Assembly (NCBI RefSeq): GCF_023156245.1
Contig: NZ_JAKZAH010000031.1
Span: forward strand, 1 to 45,479
DNA from: Marinobacter bryozoorum
GTDB taxonomy: Bacteria; Pseudomonadota; Gammaproteobacteria; Pseudomonadales; Oleiphilaceae
Length of the DNA: 45,479 bases
Reading direction: 5' to 3'
The translations under genes were made by a program, and so were the position numbers. A model generated the notes under the pieces. The model made no database searches, was not told the origin of the DNA, and saw only the letters and a program-made list of their open reading frames with translations. Within the stretch, counting starts at the first letter, position 1. Each line of letters starts with the position of its first letter. Of the stretch, positions 36,253 to 44,736 are shown piece after piece.

Positions 36253-36960
36253 TCAGGCTGGCTCGAGCACCTGGCGGTCCAGTTCTTTCGTCAACGTCGG
36301 CGGCAGCTTCAGGGCGTTAGCCAGCTGGTCAAGCCAAGCTCGCTCCATGGGGTTCTGGTCGTCGATAATCACGGCACTGACCAGATAGATTTCCCGTGCG
36401 GCCTGGGGTGAGTCGGCCTGCAGGGCGAGCACATCAGCATCCAGTGGTGCGTCGAACTGCTGCTGAACCCAGACCTGCAACTCGTCGTCAGCGCCCAGCT
36501 TCTCGATTTCCTGAGTCAGTACGGCACGCTCATTGGCATCAATATGGCCATCAGCACGGGCTGCCATAATCATCGCCTGCAGGATTTCCAGGCCCCGTTG
36601 TTCCCGGGCCTGCCCCTGCAAATGCTCAAGGGGTTGGCCCTGCGACGCATCAGCACCAGACCCGCTCTGATAATTTTGATAAGCCTTCCAGGCCAGCACG
36701 CCGATACCGGCGAGGGCGCCGTACTTGATCGCCTTGCCGCCCATCTTCCGGCCCCGTTTCGAGCCGACCATCAGACCCAGCGCGCCGCCACCCAGCAGGC
36801 TTTTCAGATCGATACCACCAGTCGAACCCGACGAACCTTTTAATTGCGAGGAAAGGCTGTCGACTACGCGACCCACATCCATCCCACTGCTGGAGCCTTT
36901 GCCACCGGACTGGCCTGAAGCCTGGCCGATGAGCTGATTCAGAATCGACGATACATTCAT
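36253..36960 (-). CDS. DUF533 / TerB-like tellurite-resistance-fold protein (YebE type)
   Basis: A 235-residue protein from the ATG at 36960 (MNVSSILNQLIGQASGQSGG). A Gly/Ser-rich low-complexity N-terminus (about 12-60) is followed by a hydrophobic Gly-rich stretch (LLGGGALGLMVGSK and YGALAGIGVLAWKAY), a probable membrane segment. The C-terminal domain (about 120-235) is the DUF533 all-helical TerB-like domain: IMAARADGHIDANERAVL and NPMERAWLDQLANALKL. E. coli YebE belongs to this family; its role in envelope stress is poorly understood. A single transcription unit is likely. Confidence 0.85.
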   Translation of the reverse strand: MNVSSILNQLIGQASGQSGGKGSSSGMDVGRVVDSLSSQLKGSSGSTGGIDLKSLLGGGALGLMVGSKRGRKMGGKAIKYGALAGIGVLAWKAYQNYQSGSGADASQGQPLEHLQGQAREQRGLEILQAMIMAARADGHIDANERAVLTQEIEKLGADDELQVWVQQQFDAPLDADVLALQADSPQAAREIYLVSAVIIDDQNPMERAWLDQLANALKLPPTLTKELDRQVLEPA

Positions 36961-37102
36961 GGGGTAATTCCTTTTAGCGATTGCGGGGAAACAGAAACTA
37001 GGCTTTTGACCCTCAGTCAACAAGGATAGTTCCGCTGCAACGTTCCGGGAAGTTCATTCCGCCTTTGCCTTGCCCGGAACGGCTGTGGACCCAGGTGCGG
37101 GC

Positions 37103-37486
37103 CTAGAAGCTTGCCATCGCCTCCTGCAGATCGCCCTTGAGCTCCTCCGGCGCGGTGATCCAGAGTTCCCCATCTTCGCCAGGGAGAACACCAATCTGCA
37201 GCCCGTCCCTGGTGAGTCCTGGCACCCATTTCTTGAAGAAATCCGGAAGCGAAATACTTTTTGGTGAGAGGTCACCGGCTGCCCGGGCATAATCCAGGGC
37301 AAGCTCTGAATGGGGCCAGACCGGCAGGTACGCCACGCCGTCTTCGTCCGATACGATTTTCAGGAAGTGTTGGTCGGCATTGACCAGAATCCAGATCTCG
37401 CGCTCCTCGGCCACTTCGCTCAGGAAGTAGTCATAACGCTCCTCGCCATCCATCTGGAGAATTTGCCTTAACGGGTTATCGCTCAT
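37103..37486 (-). CDS. DUF2750-domain protein
   Basis: A 127-residue cytoplasmic protein. The DUF2750 features are ERYDYFLSEVAEEREIWIL, then DGVAYLPVWPHSELALDYA and the final GDLQEAMASF. These proteins resemble small immunity-like proteins but their function is not established. It is between the DUF533 gene and a methyltransferase gene with no clear operon structure. Confidence 0.85.
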   Translation of the reverse strand: MSDNPLRQILQMDGEERYDYFLSEVAEEREIWILVNADQHFLKIVSDEDGVAYLPVWPHSELALDYARAAGDLSPKSISLPDFFKKWVPGLTRDGLQIGVLPGEDGELWITAPEELKGDLQEAMASF

Positions 37487-37552
37487 AACGGGGCCACGGC
37501 TCTTTCGGTTAGTGTCTTGGGAGTCTATCGCAAAAGCCGGTAGGATCGGGCA

Positions 37553-38197
37553 TTACAGCGATGATTCAGTGTTGGCAGGATCTGACTCGGCCGGCCACGG
37601 CTTACGCCAGCGATACACCCGCATCGGCGGAATGTTCAGCAGTTCCAGCGCCGTGCTGACTGCCGGCCCCATCACCGGCGTGGTAATCCTCGCCACGTCC
37701 CCAAGAAACTGATAGGCGACGAAGCAACCGCCTTCCACGAGGGAGTCCTGCACCGCCTGCGCTACACGCGTACCCACCTGCTCCGGCATTTTCGAAAACG
37801 GTATACCGGAGATCACCACATCCGGCTGCCCAAGCTGGTGCCAGGCCAGGATCTCGCCAAGGTCCTCGGCACTGCCCTGGTAGTTGATGAAACGTGGATC
37901 ATCGATCTCATGGAGTAATTCATGAAACCAGGGGCTCAGCTCAATGGACAGCAAACGCGCATCGGGACCAAGTTGCCGAAGAAAGGTACGGGTAGTCCCT
38001 CCCGTTCCGGGCCCCAGCTCCACCACCAGCCTGGCTGATGACAGGTCTGCCGCATCGACAATCCGCTTCTCCAGGAATCGTGAACTGGGAATAACCGAAC
38101 CTACCTGGGCCGGCTCACGCAGGAAACCCCGAAAGAATGCCAGCGGGCTGGTTCTTCGGGTTGCGTCATACTTCGGGCTGCTGCTTTCTCCATCCAT
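37553..38197 (-). CDS. Class I SAM-dependent methyltransferase (phospholipid N-methyltransferase-like)
   Basis: A 214-residue protein. The pre-motif segment FFRGFLREPAQVGSVIPSS and the SAM motif VVELGPGTGGTTRTFL (near residue 58) are those of the PmtA-like group that methylates phosphatidylethanolamine or of related rRNA-type enzymes. The acidic residue after motif II is in LLSIELSPWF. DVVISGIPFSKMP corresponds to motif IV. pssA in the same window provides the route to phosphatidylethanolamine, but a link is speculative. Function beyond SAM-dependent methylation is uncertain. Confidence 0.75.
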   Translation of the reverse strand: MDGESSSPKYDATRRTSPLAFFRGFLREPAQVGSVIPSSRFLEKRIVDAADLSSARLVVELGPGTGGTTRTFLRQLGPDARLLSIELSPWFHELLHEIDDPRFINYQGSAEDLGEILAWHQLGQPDVVISGIPFSKMPEQVGTRVAQAVQDSLVEGGCFVAYQFLGDVARITTPVMGPAVSTALELLNIPPMRVYRWRKPWPAESDPANTESSL

Positions 38198-38244
38198 GCT
38201 GTCTTCTCAACCTGGCTGTTGGGCGTGTCTGTTGAGCTTAGCAG

Positions 38245-38637
38245 TCACGCGGGCTCAAAGCGCTCTTGCAGCCATGCCTTGATGTCGTCGGATTCGTACA
38301 GCCAGCTGACGCTACCATCATCCTGGTGAATCTTCAGGCAGGGAACCTTGATGCGGCCGCCTCCGGCTTCCAGGTCTGCCCGATGCCGCTGGTCATGCTG
38401 GGCATCGCGGGTTTCGATGTTCAGGCCAAGTCGGGCGATCTCCTTGCGCACCTTGATGCAGAACGGGCAGGCACCGAACTGGTACAGGGCGAGGTTTTTA
38501 CTGGCCTCGTCGACACGGGCCTGCTCGTCAGCGGAACGGGTTACGCTTTTGGGCGTACTGAGCTTTTCGCTGAGTAGCATGAAGGGGGTCAGTACCAGGC
38601 GCAGAGTGCGGAAAAAATAGCGAATGATGACTCTCAT
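38245..38637 (-). CDS. Glutaredoxin-domain protein with N-terminal hydrophobic segment
   Basis: A 130-residue protein. The N-terminus (about residues 4-24) is a possible membrane anchor (IIRYFFRTLRLVLTPFMLL). The glutaredoxin/GST N-terminal fold runs from 48 to 130 with the redox pair Cys57 and Cys60 (FGACPFCIKVRKEIARLG), the cis-Pro in KVPCLKI and the YESDDIKAWL end. It probably reduces disulfides or mixed disulfides with glutathione. Membrane attachment is inferred from hydrophobicity only. Confidence 0.85.
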   Translation of the reverse strand: MRVIIRYFFRTLRLVLTPFMLLSEKLSTPKSVTRSADEQARVDEASKNLALYQFGACPFCIKVRKEIARLGLNIETRDAQHDQRHRADLEAGGGRIKVPCLKIHQDDGSVSWLYESDDIKAWLQERFEPA

Positions 38638-38818
38638 GGGTAATGCTCAAACTCCGGATTGATAGCGGCCTGCCGGGTGTCGGCGTTCAGGCTTGATCGC
38701 GAGGACAGAGGGTATCACTTCTCGCGGTCAGCCCGAACCTGGCACTGGGCAAAAGACAAGCTACAACGACACACCAGTCCGGCCAACACAAGTGCTTGCG
38801 GGCTGAAAGCACCGGGCT

Positions 38819-39298
38819 TCAGTGATGCCCGCCGGGGCCATGCACGTGGCCGTGGGCTATCTCCTGCGCGTCGGCCGGGCGCACTTCAATGATTTCCACA
38901 TCGAAGGTCAGGGTTCTGCCGGCCATGGGATGGTTGGTGTCCACATCGGCAAACTTGTGGCCAACCTTGGCAACGAGTACGTGGCGAGGACCATGCTCAG
39001 TTTGCACCTGGGCGATCATCCCCGGCTTCCAGCGTTTGGCGCCCATCAGGTGCTTGATCGGTACACGCTGGATGGCGTCATCCTTACGGGGACCGTAGCC
39101 CTTGTCCGGAGTAACGGTAACCGTGAAACTTTCGCCGGCGTCGCGACCCTCCAGTGCTTCTTCCAGGCCCCGGATGATGCCGCCGTGGCCGTGCAGGTAG
39201 GCGTTGGGCTCGCCGCCACGGGAGTCTTCAACGACATTACCCTGTTCATCACTGACGCTGTAGTGAAACAGGACAACCTGGTTCTTTTCGATTGGCAT
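38819..39298 (-). CDS. slyD: FKBP-type peptidyl-prolyl isomerase SlyD
   Basis: A 159-residue prolyl isomerase and metallochaperone. The start is the ATG at 39298 (MPIEKNQVVLFHYSVSDEQG); a longer frame is not family-like. The FKBP core is split by the insert-in-flap chaperone domain (about 70-125, from RVPIKHLMGAKRW to ADVDTNHPMAGRT). The C-terminal tail is short and His-rich (HGHVHGPGGHH), weaker than the long His/Cys tail of E. coli SlyD that binds nickel. Divergent from the DUF938 gene with 107 bases between. The second paralogue in this window is fkpB. Confidence 0.92.
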   Translation of the reverse strand: MPIEKNQVVLFHYSVSDEQGNVVEDSRGGEPNAYLHGHGGIIRGLEEALEGRDAGESFTVTVTPDKGYGPRKDDAIQRVPIKHLMGAKRWKPGMIAQVQTEHGPRHVLVAKVGHKFADVDTNHPMAGRTLTFDVEIIEVRPADAQEIAHGHVHGPGGHH

Positions 39299-39405
39299 AG
39301 GATTCTCTGCGACGGTTAAGGATATGCCATTATAGCCACCAGCGACTTTAATCTCAGCTAATAGATCACAGCCGCGACTGTCGCCCGCGAGAGGAGAATT
39401 ACCCG

Positions 39406-40008
39406 ATGACCAGCGACCTGCCCTGTTCCCAAGCCTGCGAGAATAACAAGGCCCCAATCCTCGAGAAGCTGAAGGCCATCTTCAACGCACCAGGCAAGGT
39501 CCTGGAGATCGGCACCCTCACCGGACAGCACGCCGAGCATTTCGCGCAGGCCATGCCTCACCTGCAATGGCAGCCGAGTGACCACCCGGAGTCGGCTCAC
39601 CTGTGTCGCCCCCGGCTGAAACAGGCGTCCCTGCCCAACATCCTGCCGGTCGTTGAGCTGGACGTAAGTGAGGCCAACTGGCCGGTCGAATCCTTCAGGT
39701 GGGTTTTCTCTGCCAATACCGTCCACATCATGTCCTGGCGCGAAGTCGAACAGATGTTCCGCCATATCGGCGAGCGCCTGCCAGAAGATGGCGCCTTTTG
39801 CCTGTACGGACCTTTCAACAACCAGGGTGAATACTCGAGTGAGAGCAACCGTCGCTTTGACCAGCATCTGAAATCCCAGGCGCCACATATGGGCATCCGG
39901 GACCTCACCGACCTCAGCGCCCTGACTGAATCGGCCGGGATGACCCTTGCTGAAAACCATCCCATGCCTGCCAACAACCGCCTTCTGGTGTTTCGGAGAG
40001 TAGCTTGA
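39406..40008 (+). CDS. DUF938-family SAM-dependent methyltransferase
   Basis: A 200-residue class I methyltransferase-like protein. The DUF938 features are SQACENNKAPILEKL, the SAM motif KVLEIGTLTGQHAEHFA (near 31-47), and WVFSANTVHIMSW. The usual SGTGQHA motif has Thr-Leu-Thr-Gly-Gln here. GAGGAGA precedes the ATG. Its substrate is unknown. It is convergent with radD, with only 14 bases between their ends and no obvious terminator. Confidence 0.88.
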   Translation: MTSDLPCSQACENNKAPILEKLKAIFNAPGKVLEIGTLTGQHAEHFAQAMPHLQWQPSDHPESAHLCRPRLKQASLPNILPVVELDVSEANWPVESFRWVFSANTVHIMSWREVEQMFRHIGERLPEDGAFCLYGPFNNQGEYSSESNRRFDQHLKSQAPHMGIRDLTDLSALTESAGMTLAENHPMPANNRLLVFRRVA

Positions 40009-40022
40009 AGTTATCCCCAGGC

Positions 40023-41795
40023 TCAGTACGCCTTACGATAGCTGCCCTGATAATCGAAGATCCGTTCCTGAACCTGCCAGTAGTGCTTTTGCTTGCGGGC
40101 AATGACAAAGTCCGGCGCCGGCAGCATGGCTTGCATCTCCAGCACCTCCTCCGCCTTGCTGAAGGCTTTCGGGGCCTGGCTGTTGGCAAAACGACGTCCG
40201 AACAACCGGTTGAAAACGGTGCGCTGCGCCGGCCTGCCGAAATCGAACGACTCGCCGAGCTCTTCCCCGTCTTCACCGTGATAGGTGATCCTCAGTTTAC
40301 TGCCATCAATACTTAATGTTATCCCGGCGCAGCGGATCACCATTGCATCCTTGAGTTTCAGCGCATCCCTTAACTGATCATCCGGGTCGATAATGGCTGT
40401 TTGGCACTGTCCGCAATTACGGGCCGCAATGTCATTCTCGCCACCACAGTGCGGGCATTCCTTGAAACGAAAACGGTAATCGCATTGTTGCGCACGCCCG
40501 TTCGGCCCGACGGGCCTGTCCCCATCTGCTGGCTCCAGCAGCCCCTGGCAGCGGCGGCCGTAATGCTCAACAACACGGCCTTCAGCGTCTGTCTTGCCCC
40601 AGAAGATATTGGCAAAGCCACAGCCCGGGCAGAATACCTGCACCGGCTCGCTGTCGGGGTTGGGTTTTGGTTCCCCTACCTCCGGGTGGCACAAGTTCAC
40701 ATGATTGCCCGCATAGTCAATCACCAGGCAATCCTGCTTGCCTTCGTCCAGACGAAGACCGCGACCCACAATCTGCTGATACAGACTGACCGACTGGGTG
40801 GGCCGAAGAATGGCGATAAAGTCCACGTGGGGCGCATCGAAGCCCGTGGTGAGTACAGACACATTTACCAGGTACTTCAACTGCCGCTGCTTGAAGCGCC
40901 GGATCAGCCGATCCCGGTCTTTCTGATCCGTTGCACCGGTAATCAGCGCGGCCTGGTCTTCCGGAAGGTAACCGGTAATCTCCCTTGCATGCTCTACCGT
41001 TGCCGCAAAGATCATCACTCCCTGGCGATCAGCTGCCAGCTCAATCACCTGCTCGATGATGGCTCGTGTTACACGCTGGTGTTTGCCCAGCAGCTCGTTG
41101 ACGTCCCTCTCGGCGTATTCGCCAAAACGGTCCCTGGGCAACGCGGAGAAATCGTAGTGCGCCACCGCCGCGTTCACCAGCTCCGGCCGGGTGAGGTAGC
41201 CCCGATTGATCATGTAGCTTAACGGCAGTTCGTAAATGCAGCGCCCAAAGGGCTTGTCCCGCTCTTCATCCGAGCCCCGAACAAAGCCCCGGTAGTGGTA
41301 GCGATAGATCCAGCCCATGGCCAGCCGGTAGGGGGTGGCGGTGAGCCCGAGCACTTTGAGGGAAGCGTTTTGCTGCCTCAGCAGTTCAATGATCCGTTGA
41401 TACTGACTGGTTTCCTCACCGCTGACCCGATGGCACTCATCGATGATGACCAATGAGTATTCATCCCCGAAGTGATCCAGGTTCGCCGATACCGATTGCA
41501 CGCTGGCAAAGGTCACCTGGTGCTGGTTTTCCCGACGCTTCAGACCGGCGGAGAAGATGCCAGCGGTTGACCCATAGCTCTCGTACTTGGCGTGATTCTG
41601 CTCCACCAGCTCCTTGACGTGGGTAAGCACCAGGATCTTGCGGCGGGCAAGGCGGGCCAGCTCGGCAATGACCAGGCTTTTACCGGCGCCGGTGGGCAGC
41701 ACAATCACGGCTGACTCATCGGATTGTCGGAAGTGACGCAGCGTGGCTTCCACCGCTTCCTGTTGGTAAGGCCGGAGCTTGAAAGGTGTGTTCAT
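40023..41795 (-). CDS. radD: DNA repair helicase-like ATPase RadD (YejH)
   Basis: Superfamily 2 DEAD/DEAH protein, 590 residues, close to E. coli RadD (586), which acts with RecA and SSB in recombination and double-strand break repair. Walker A is LPTGAGKS with Lys39; the DECH box is residues 119-122; motif III is LTATP; motif VI is [15 protein letters not shown]-terminal zinc region has [33 protein letters not shown] and CGQCQ. The C-terminal part continues to [18 protein letters not shown]. It is a single gene facing the DUF938 gene. Confidence 0.93.
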   Translation of the reverse strand: MNTPFKLRPYQQEAVEATLRHFRQSDESAVIVLPTGAGKSLVIAELARLARRKILVLTHVKELVEQNHAKYESYGSTAGIFSAGLKRRENQHQVTFASVQSVSANLDHFGDEYSLVIIDECHRVSGEETSQYQRIIELLRQQNASLKVLGLTATPYRLAMGWIYRYHYRGFVRGSDEERDKPFGRCIYELPLSYMINRGYLTRPELVNAAVAHYDFSALPRDRFGEYAERDVNELLGKHQRVTRAIIEQVIELAADRQGVMIFAATVEHAREITGYLPEDQAALITGATDQKDRDRLIRRFKQRQLKYLVNVSVLTTGFDAPHVDFIAILRPTQSVSLYQQIVGRGLRLDEGKQDCLVIDYAGNHVNLCHPEVGEPKPNPDSEPVQVFCPGCGFANIFWGKTDAEGRVVEHYGRRCQGLLEPADGDRPVGPNGRAQQCDYRFRFKECPHCGGENDIAARNCGQCQTAIIDPDDQLRDALKLKDAMVIRCAGITLSIDGSKLRITYHGEDGEELGESFDFGRPAQRTVFNRLFGRRFANSQAPKAFSKAEEVLEMQAMLPAPDFVIARKQKHYWQVQERIFDYQGSYRKAY

Positions 41796-42129
41796 TGGGC
41801 GGCGGTTGGTCGTTGTCTCGATGGAAAGGTGGTCATACTAACAAATACCGTCGCCATGATTGATAGGCGGGATAACCGGGATCCAGAAGCATCACGAGCC
41901 AAAACTTCACACTCAGCGCTACCAAAAACCTCCAGCTCTCGCTTTTGCAGCCGTTACACATACAGCACTCGGCCACATGCCAGCCCAACGACTCCTAAAC
42001 CAGCAGGGATGAGCGAGCCCCATTGGCAGCAGTCTCAACAAACTGGTTGTCGGCTCGAGGCCTTGTTACTGAGTATGGATGTTTGGTGTGCACCGCTCTA
42101 ACCATCTGATCAACCGAGAGATCACAGGT
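41796..42129. other. Gene-free region radD / chemoreceptor
   Basis: This divergent spacer of about 330 bases holds the promoters of both neighbours. I saw no convincing sigma-70 pair, sigma-28 site or structured RNA. The frame before the chosen chemoreceptor start could extend to an ATG at 42079. Confidence 0.5.
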
Positions 42130-43446
42130 ATGTTTCACAGCAAAGCACGGCAGGAGAACTCCACGCTTCAGGATGAACTGTTTATGCTGAGTCAACTTCT
42201 CGATAGCGTATCCAGTGAGATGATGGTTCTCGAGATGGACCGGTCAGGGACTATAACCTCTGTTAACGAGAAGTTCAGGTCGGAATTTGGCCCAGGCGCT
42301 GACTCTGTTACCGGCAAACGAATGACGGAACTGGTGCCGCAGCCCCTGCGTAATACCGGGCACTTCCTGAAGATGAAGTCCGGGCTCGAGAACCAGGAGG
42401 TCTGGGTTGGTGCCTGGCAGGTCAGCAATAGCGATGAAACAACACTGTGGCTGCGGACCACCCTTTGCCCGGTAAAGCATCGAAACGGTGAGCTGAATGG
42501 CTACAAGGCGTTCGCGAATAACCTCACCCGCACCATTAGCACCTCCAAGGAACACGAAAACCTCATCAATGCGATGCAGCGCTCAACGGCGGTGATCGAA
42601 TTCGACATGGACGGCCATGTGCTGACTGCCAATGACCTGTTCCTGAATTCGTTGGGATACACCCTGGATGAGATCAAGGGCCAGCACCACCGCATGTTCT
42701 GCGCCCCTGATGTTTATGAATCCCCGGAGTACGAGCATTTCTGGGCGCGCCTCCGCCAGGGTCAGTTTGTGGCGGATCGCTTCCGGCGTATCGACAAGTT
42801 TGGGAACGAAGTCTGGCTGGAGGCATCCTATAACCCGCTTCAGAACTCCCAGGACGAATTTTACAAGGTGGTCAAGTTTGCCACCGTGATCACCGAACAG
42901 GTCTCTCAGGAACGTGAAGTGGCCAATGCCGCCGGCGTCGCCTTTGAAACATCCAAGGCTACCGACGCCAGCGCCAAGCGCGGGATGGAGGTGATGCATG
43001 AAACCGCCGAAGTCATGCAGAAACTGGCTGAGCAAATGACCAGCGCTGCCGAGAGCATCGGCAACCTGGATCAGCAATCCCAGAAAATCAATTCACTCAT
43101 ACAGAGCATCAGCGGTATAGCGGACCAGACCAATTTACTGGCACTGAATGCGGCCATCGAGGCGGCCCGTGCTGGCGATCAGGGCCGCGGCTTTGCGGTG
43201 GTGGCCGATGAGGTAAGAGAACTGGCCCGTCGCACTTCATCCACTACTGAAGAAATCGTCGGCGTAGTCGGACAGAACCAGGAACTGACCTCTCAGGCAG
43301 TGGACATCATTGAAACGGGCAGAAAGCAGGCCGAGCACGTCAATCAACAGATGGTGGAGGCCAGTAACGTGATCAAAGACATCCAGGACGCCTCGCAACA
43401 GGTGGTAGATGCGGTTTCACAGTTTTCAGACCGGCTGGGTAGCTAA
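42130..43446 (+). CDS. Soluble PAS-PAS methyl-accepting chemotaxis protein (BdlA-like)
   Basis: A 438-residue chemoreceptor with no membrane segment. Two PAS domains occupy about residues 18-130 and 140-250. The second has [23 protein letters not shown], shown by [16 protein letters not shown], and GQHHRMFC, as in P. aeruginosa BdlA. The signalling domain has the strictly conserved hairpin tip [29 protein letters not shown], shown by [18 protein letters not shown], and [13 protein letters not shown]. It has no CheR-binding pentapeptide at the C-terminus. BdlA links oxygen or redox signals with biofilm dispersal; the same role here is an inference. The start at ATG 42130 is preferred because GAGAG precedes it; 42079 is the alternative. 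Confidence 0.88.
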   Translation: MFHSKARQENSTLQDELFMLSQLLDSVSSEMMVLEMDRSGTITSVNEKFRSEFGPGADSVTGKRMTELVPQPLRNTGHFLKMKSGLENQEVWVGAWQVSNSDETTLWLRTTLCPVKHRNGELNGYKAFANNLTRTISTSKEHENLINAMQRSTAVIEFDMDGHVLTANDLFLNSLGYTLDEIKGQHHRMFCAPDVYESPEYEHFWARLRQGQFVADRFRRIDKFGNEVWLEASYNPLQNSQDEFYKVVKFATVITEQVSQEREVANAAGVAFETSKATDASAKRGMEVMHETAEVMQKLAEQMTSAAESIGNLDQQSQKINSLIQSISGIADQTNLLALNAAIEAARAGDQGRGFAVVADEVRELARRTSSTTEEIVGVVGQNQELTSQAVDIIETGRKQAEHVNQQMVEASNVIKDIQDASQQVVDAVSQFSDRLGS

Positions 43447-43474
43447 CCGCCAGAACTGAACCCTAGTGTCCCGC

Positions 43475-43498
43475 CAGGCCCCGGGTTGGGTCGGCCTG
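43475..43498. terminator. Possible bidirectional hairpin between chemoreceptor and DUF3010 gene
   Basis: CAGGCC and GGCCTG enclose a 12-base G+C-rich loop at the convergent junction, next to the DUF3010 stop codon. There is no T-run, so the call is weak. Confidence 0.3.
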
Positions 43499-43936
43499 TC
43501 AGGCGGCAGCCCTCATATGACCCACATAGGCAACAGTAAAGGCCGTTTCCTGGAAGGCCTTTAGCCCGGTTTCAGCGAACGGCACCGGCAACGGATTGGC
43601 TGCAAGAGTGGACTTGATCAGTGCTGGCGGAAGTAACGTTACTTCCAGATCCAACCCGGAAATGAGCTGGATGGCGGCCTCCAGCTTGAAGCTGACGGCG
43701 CCGCCGGCGAACTTGCCCTTTTGCATCCGCTCCTTGATGACAACACGGGAGACACCGTACTCGGCCGCCAGGCCAACGAAATCTGACTGGAACTGCTTCA
43801 GATCTTCCCGGGTGTAGTTCCGGTTCAGCGACAGCTTTCGTACCTTGCTCTCCGGCAGGCTGAACTGGCCGCGATCCAGAATCAGTAAACAGACCACCGC
43901 GTCGTTACCGGTCAGTTCGACGCCACAGATCACCAT
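43499..43936 (-). CDS. DUF3010-family protein
   Basis: A 145-residue cytoplasmic protein from the ATG at 43936, with AGGAG upstream. The N-terminus MVICGVELTGNDAVVCLL is the typical DUF3010 start and resembles an RNase H-like fold core. The family (common in marine gammaproteobacteria such as Shewanella and Vibrio) has no known function. KERMQKGKFAGGAVSFKLE is a conserved part seen here. It follows the SEC-C protein gene by 19 bases, so they are probably one operon. Confidence 0.85.
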   Translation of the reverse strand: MVICGVELTGNDAVVCLLILDRGQFSLPESKVRKLSLNRNYTREDLKQFQSDFVGLAAEYGVSRVVIKERMQKGKFAGGAVSFKLEAAIQLISGLDLEVTLLPPALIKSTLAANPLPVPFAETGLKAFQETAFTVAYVGHMRAAA

Positions 43937-43955
43937 ACTATTCTCCTGACGGCCT

Positions 43956-44300
43956 TCAGCCGCAGCACTTCTTGAATTTGTTGCCACTGCCGCAGGTACA
44001 GGGATCGTTCCGGGACGGAGCCTTGGCCGTGGTCACCGTCGCCCCTTTTCCGGAGAGGGCTGTCAGTTCGCTGATGGACTCTTTGGCCCCTTCGCTGAGA
44101 TCAACGGTGATGTTCGCATAGAGCCCCGCCTCTGCCACCTGGGCTTCGACTTCCTGCTTGCGAGCCTCGCTGGTGACCACCAGGTTCAGCGGGTACTTTT
44201 TGCTGCCCGCCTTCTTGCTAGCCCTGGTCTCAAAGCCGCCGTAGGCAGTGTGGTGCTGGCGAGCGTCCTGCCGGCCCTTGTAGAAAAACTTGTCTGACAT
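43956..44300 (-). CDS. SEC-C metal-binding motif protein (PBPRA1643 family)
   Basis: A 114-residue basic protein from the ATG at 44300 (MSDKFFYKGRQDARQHHTAYG). The C-terminus is a SEC-C zinc motif, RNDPCTCGSGNKFKKCCG, like the tail of SecA, with Cys pairs for zinc. The N-terminal half matches the SWIM/SEC-C family named after PBPRA1643. Function is unknown; SEC-C motifs bind zinc and can contact SecB or ribosomes in SecA. It starts the operon with the DUF3010 gene and is divergent from the PEP-CTERM gene. Confidence 0.88.
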   Translation of the reverse strand: MSDKFFYKGRQDARQHHTAYGGFETRASKKAGSKKYPLNLVVTSEARKQEVEAQVAEAGLYANITVDLSEGAKESISELTALSGKGATVTTAKAPSRNDPCTCGSGNKFKKCCG

Positions 44301-44574
44301 GCTGACATCCTGGTGAAAGAGAGGGTGCCTGGGACGCTCGATCATGATCGGCCTCCGGGCGGCGACGTTTTAGCATGCTTTTGGCAACCGGGACAGATCT
44401 ATTTCTCTATAACCTGCGACCATAGGCAACCCGCTACCTCTTCATTCGCGTGCCAATGCTCCAAAACCTTTCCCGTGCCGGATGATTAAACCGGGGCCAG
44501 CCATTTCCCACCGTATGAGCCCGCTCGGGTTCAATTCGACCTCACCGCAGCAGATGGCCCGAAAAGCTCAATGC

Positions 44575-44599
44575 GTATAACTGGCGCGGATAGTTACAC
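44575..44599. promoter_or_regulatory. Inverted repeat, candidate upstream activator site
   Basis: GTATAACT, nine bases, AGTTACAC: arms match at seven of eight positions. The centre is about 117 bases before the predicted sigma-54 start, the usual place for an NtrC-type activator to bind. Confidence 0.45.
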
Positions 44600-44677
44600 A
44601 TTTCCTTGTCAACCTGGTTTACAGCACCAAGTGCTCTTCCGACAGAACTCTCCGGAATACATTAGATAAATCCTTCA

Positions 44678-44693
44678 TGGCGCCGGAATTGCT
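44678..44693 (+). promoter_or_regulatory. Sigma-54 (RpoN) promoter of the PEP-CTERM gene
   Basis: TGGCGC, five bases, TTGCT: one mismatch to TGGCAC-N5-TTGCT, with the invariant GG and GC ten bases apart. Transcription would start near 44704, about 33 bases before the ATG. PEP-CTERM genes in several proteobacteria depend on RpoN with the PrsK/PrsR pair. Confidence 0.7.
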
Positions 44694-44736
44694 TGGGTTC
44701 GCCATGCAATAAACCCACGGTATAAGGAGACTATGG

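Larger units (their letters stand above)
44301..44736. other. Divergent region with sigma-54 control elements
   Basis: This 436-base gap between the SEC-C gene and the PEP-CTERM gene carries no gene. It holds a sigma-54 promoter (44678-44693) and an upstream inverted repeat (44575-44599) arranged as for an enhancer-dependent promoter. Confidence 0.6.

Noticed and set aside
41996..42024. Sigma-28 (flagellar) promoter for the chemoreceptor
   Set aside because: TAAA is present, but at the right distance the second box is GAGCCCCA and does not match GCCGATAA.
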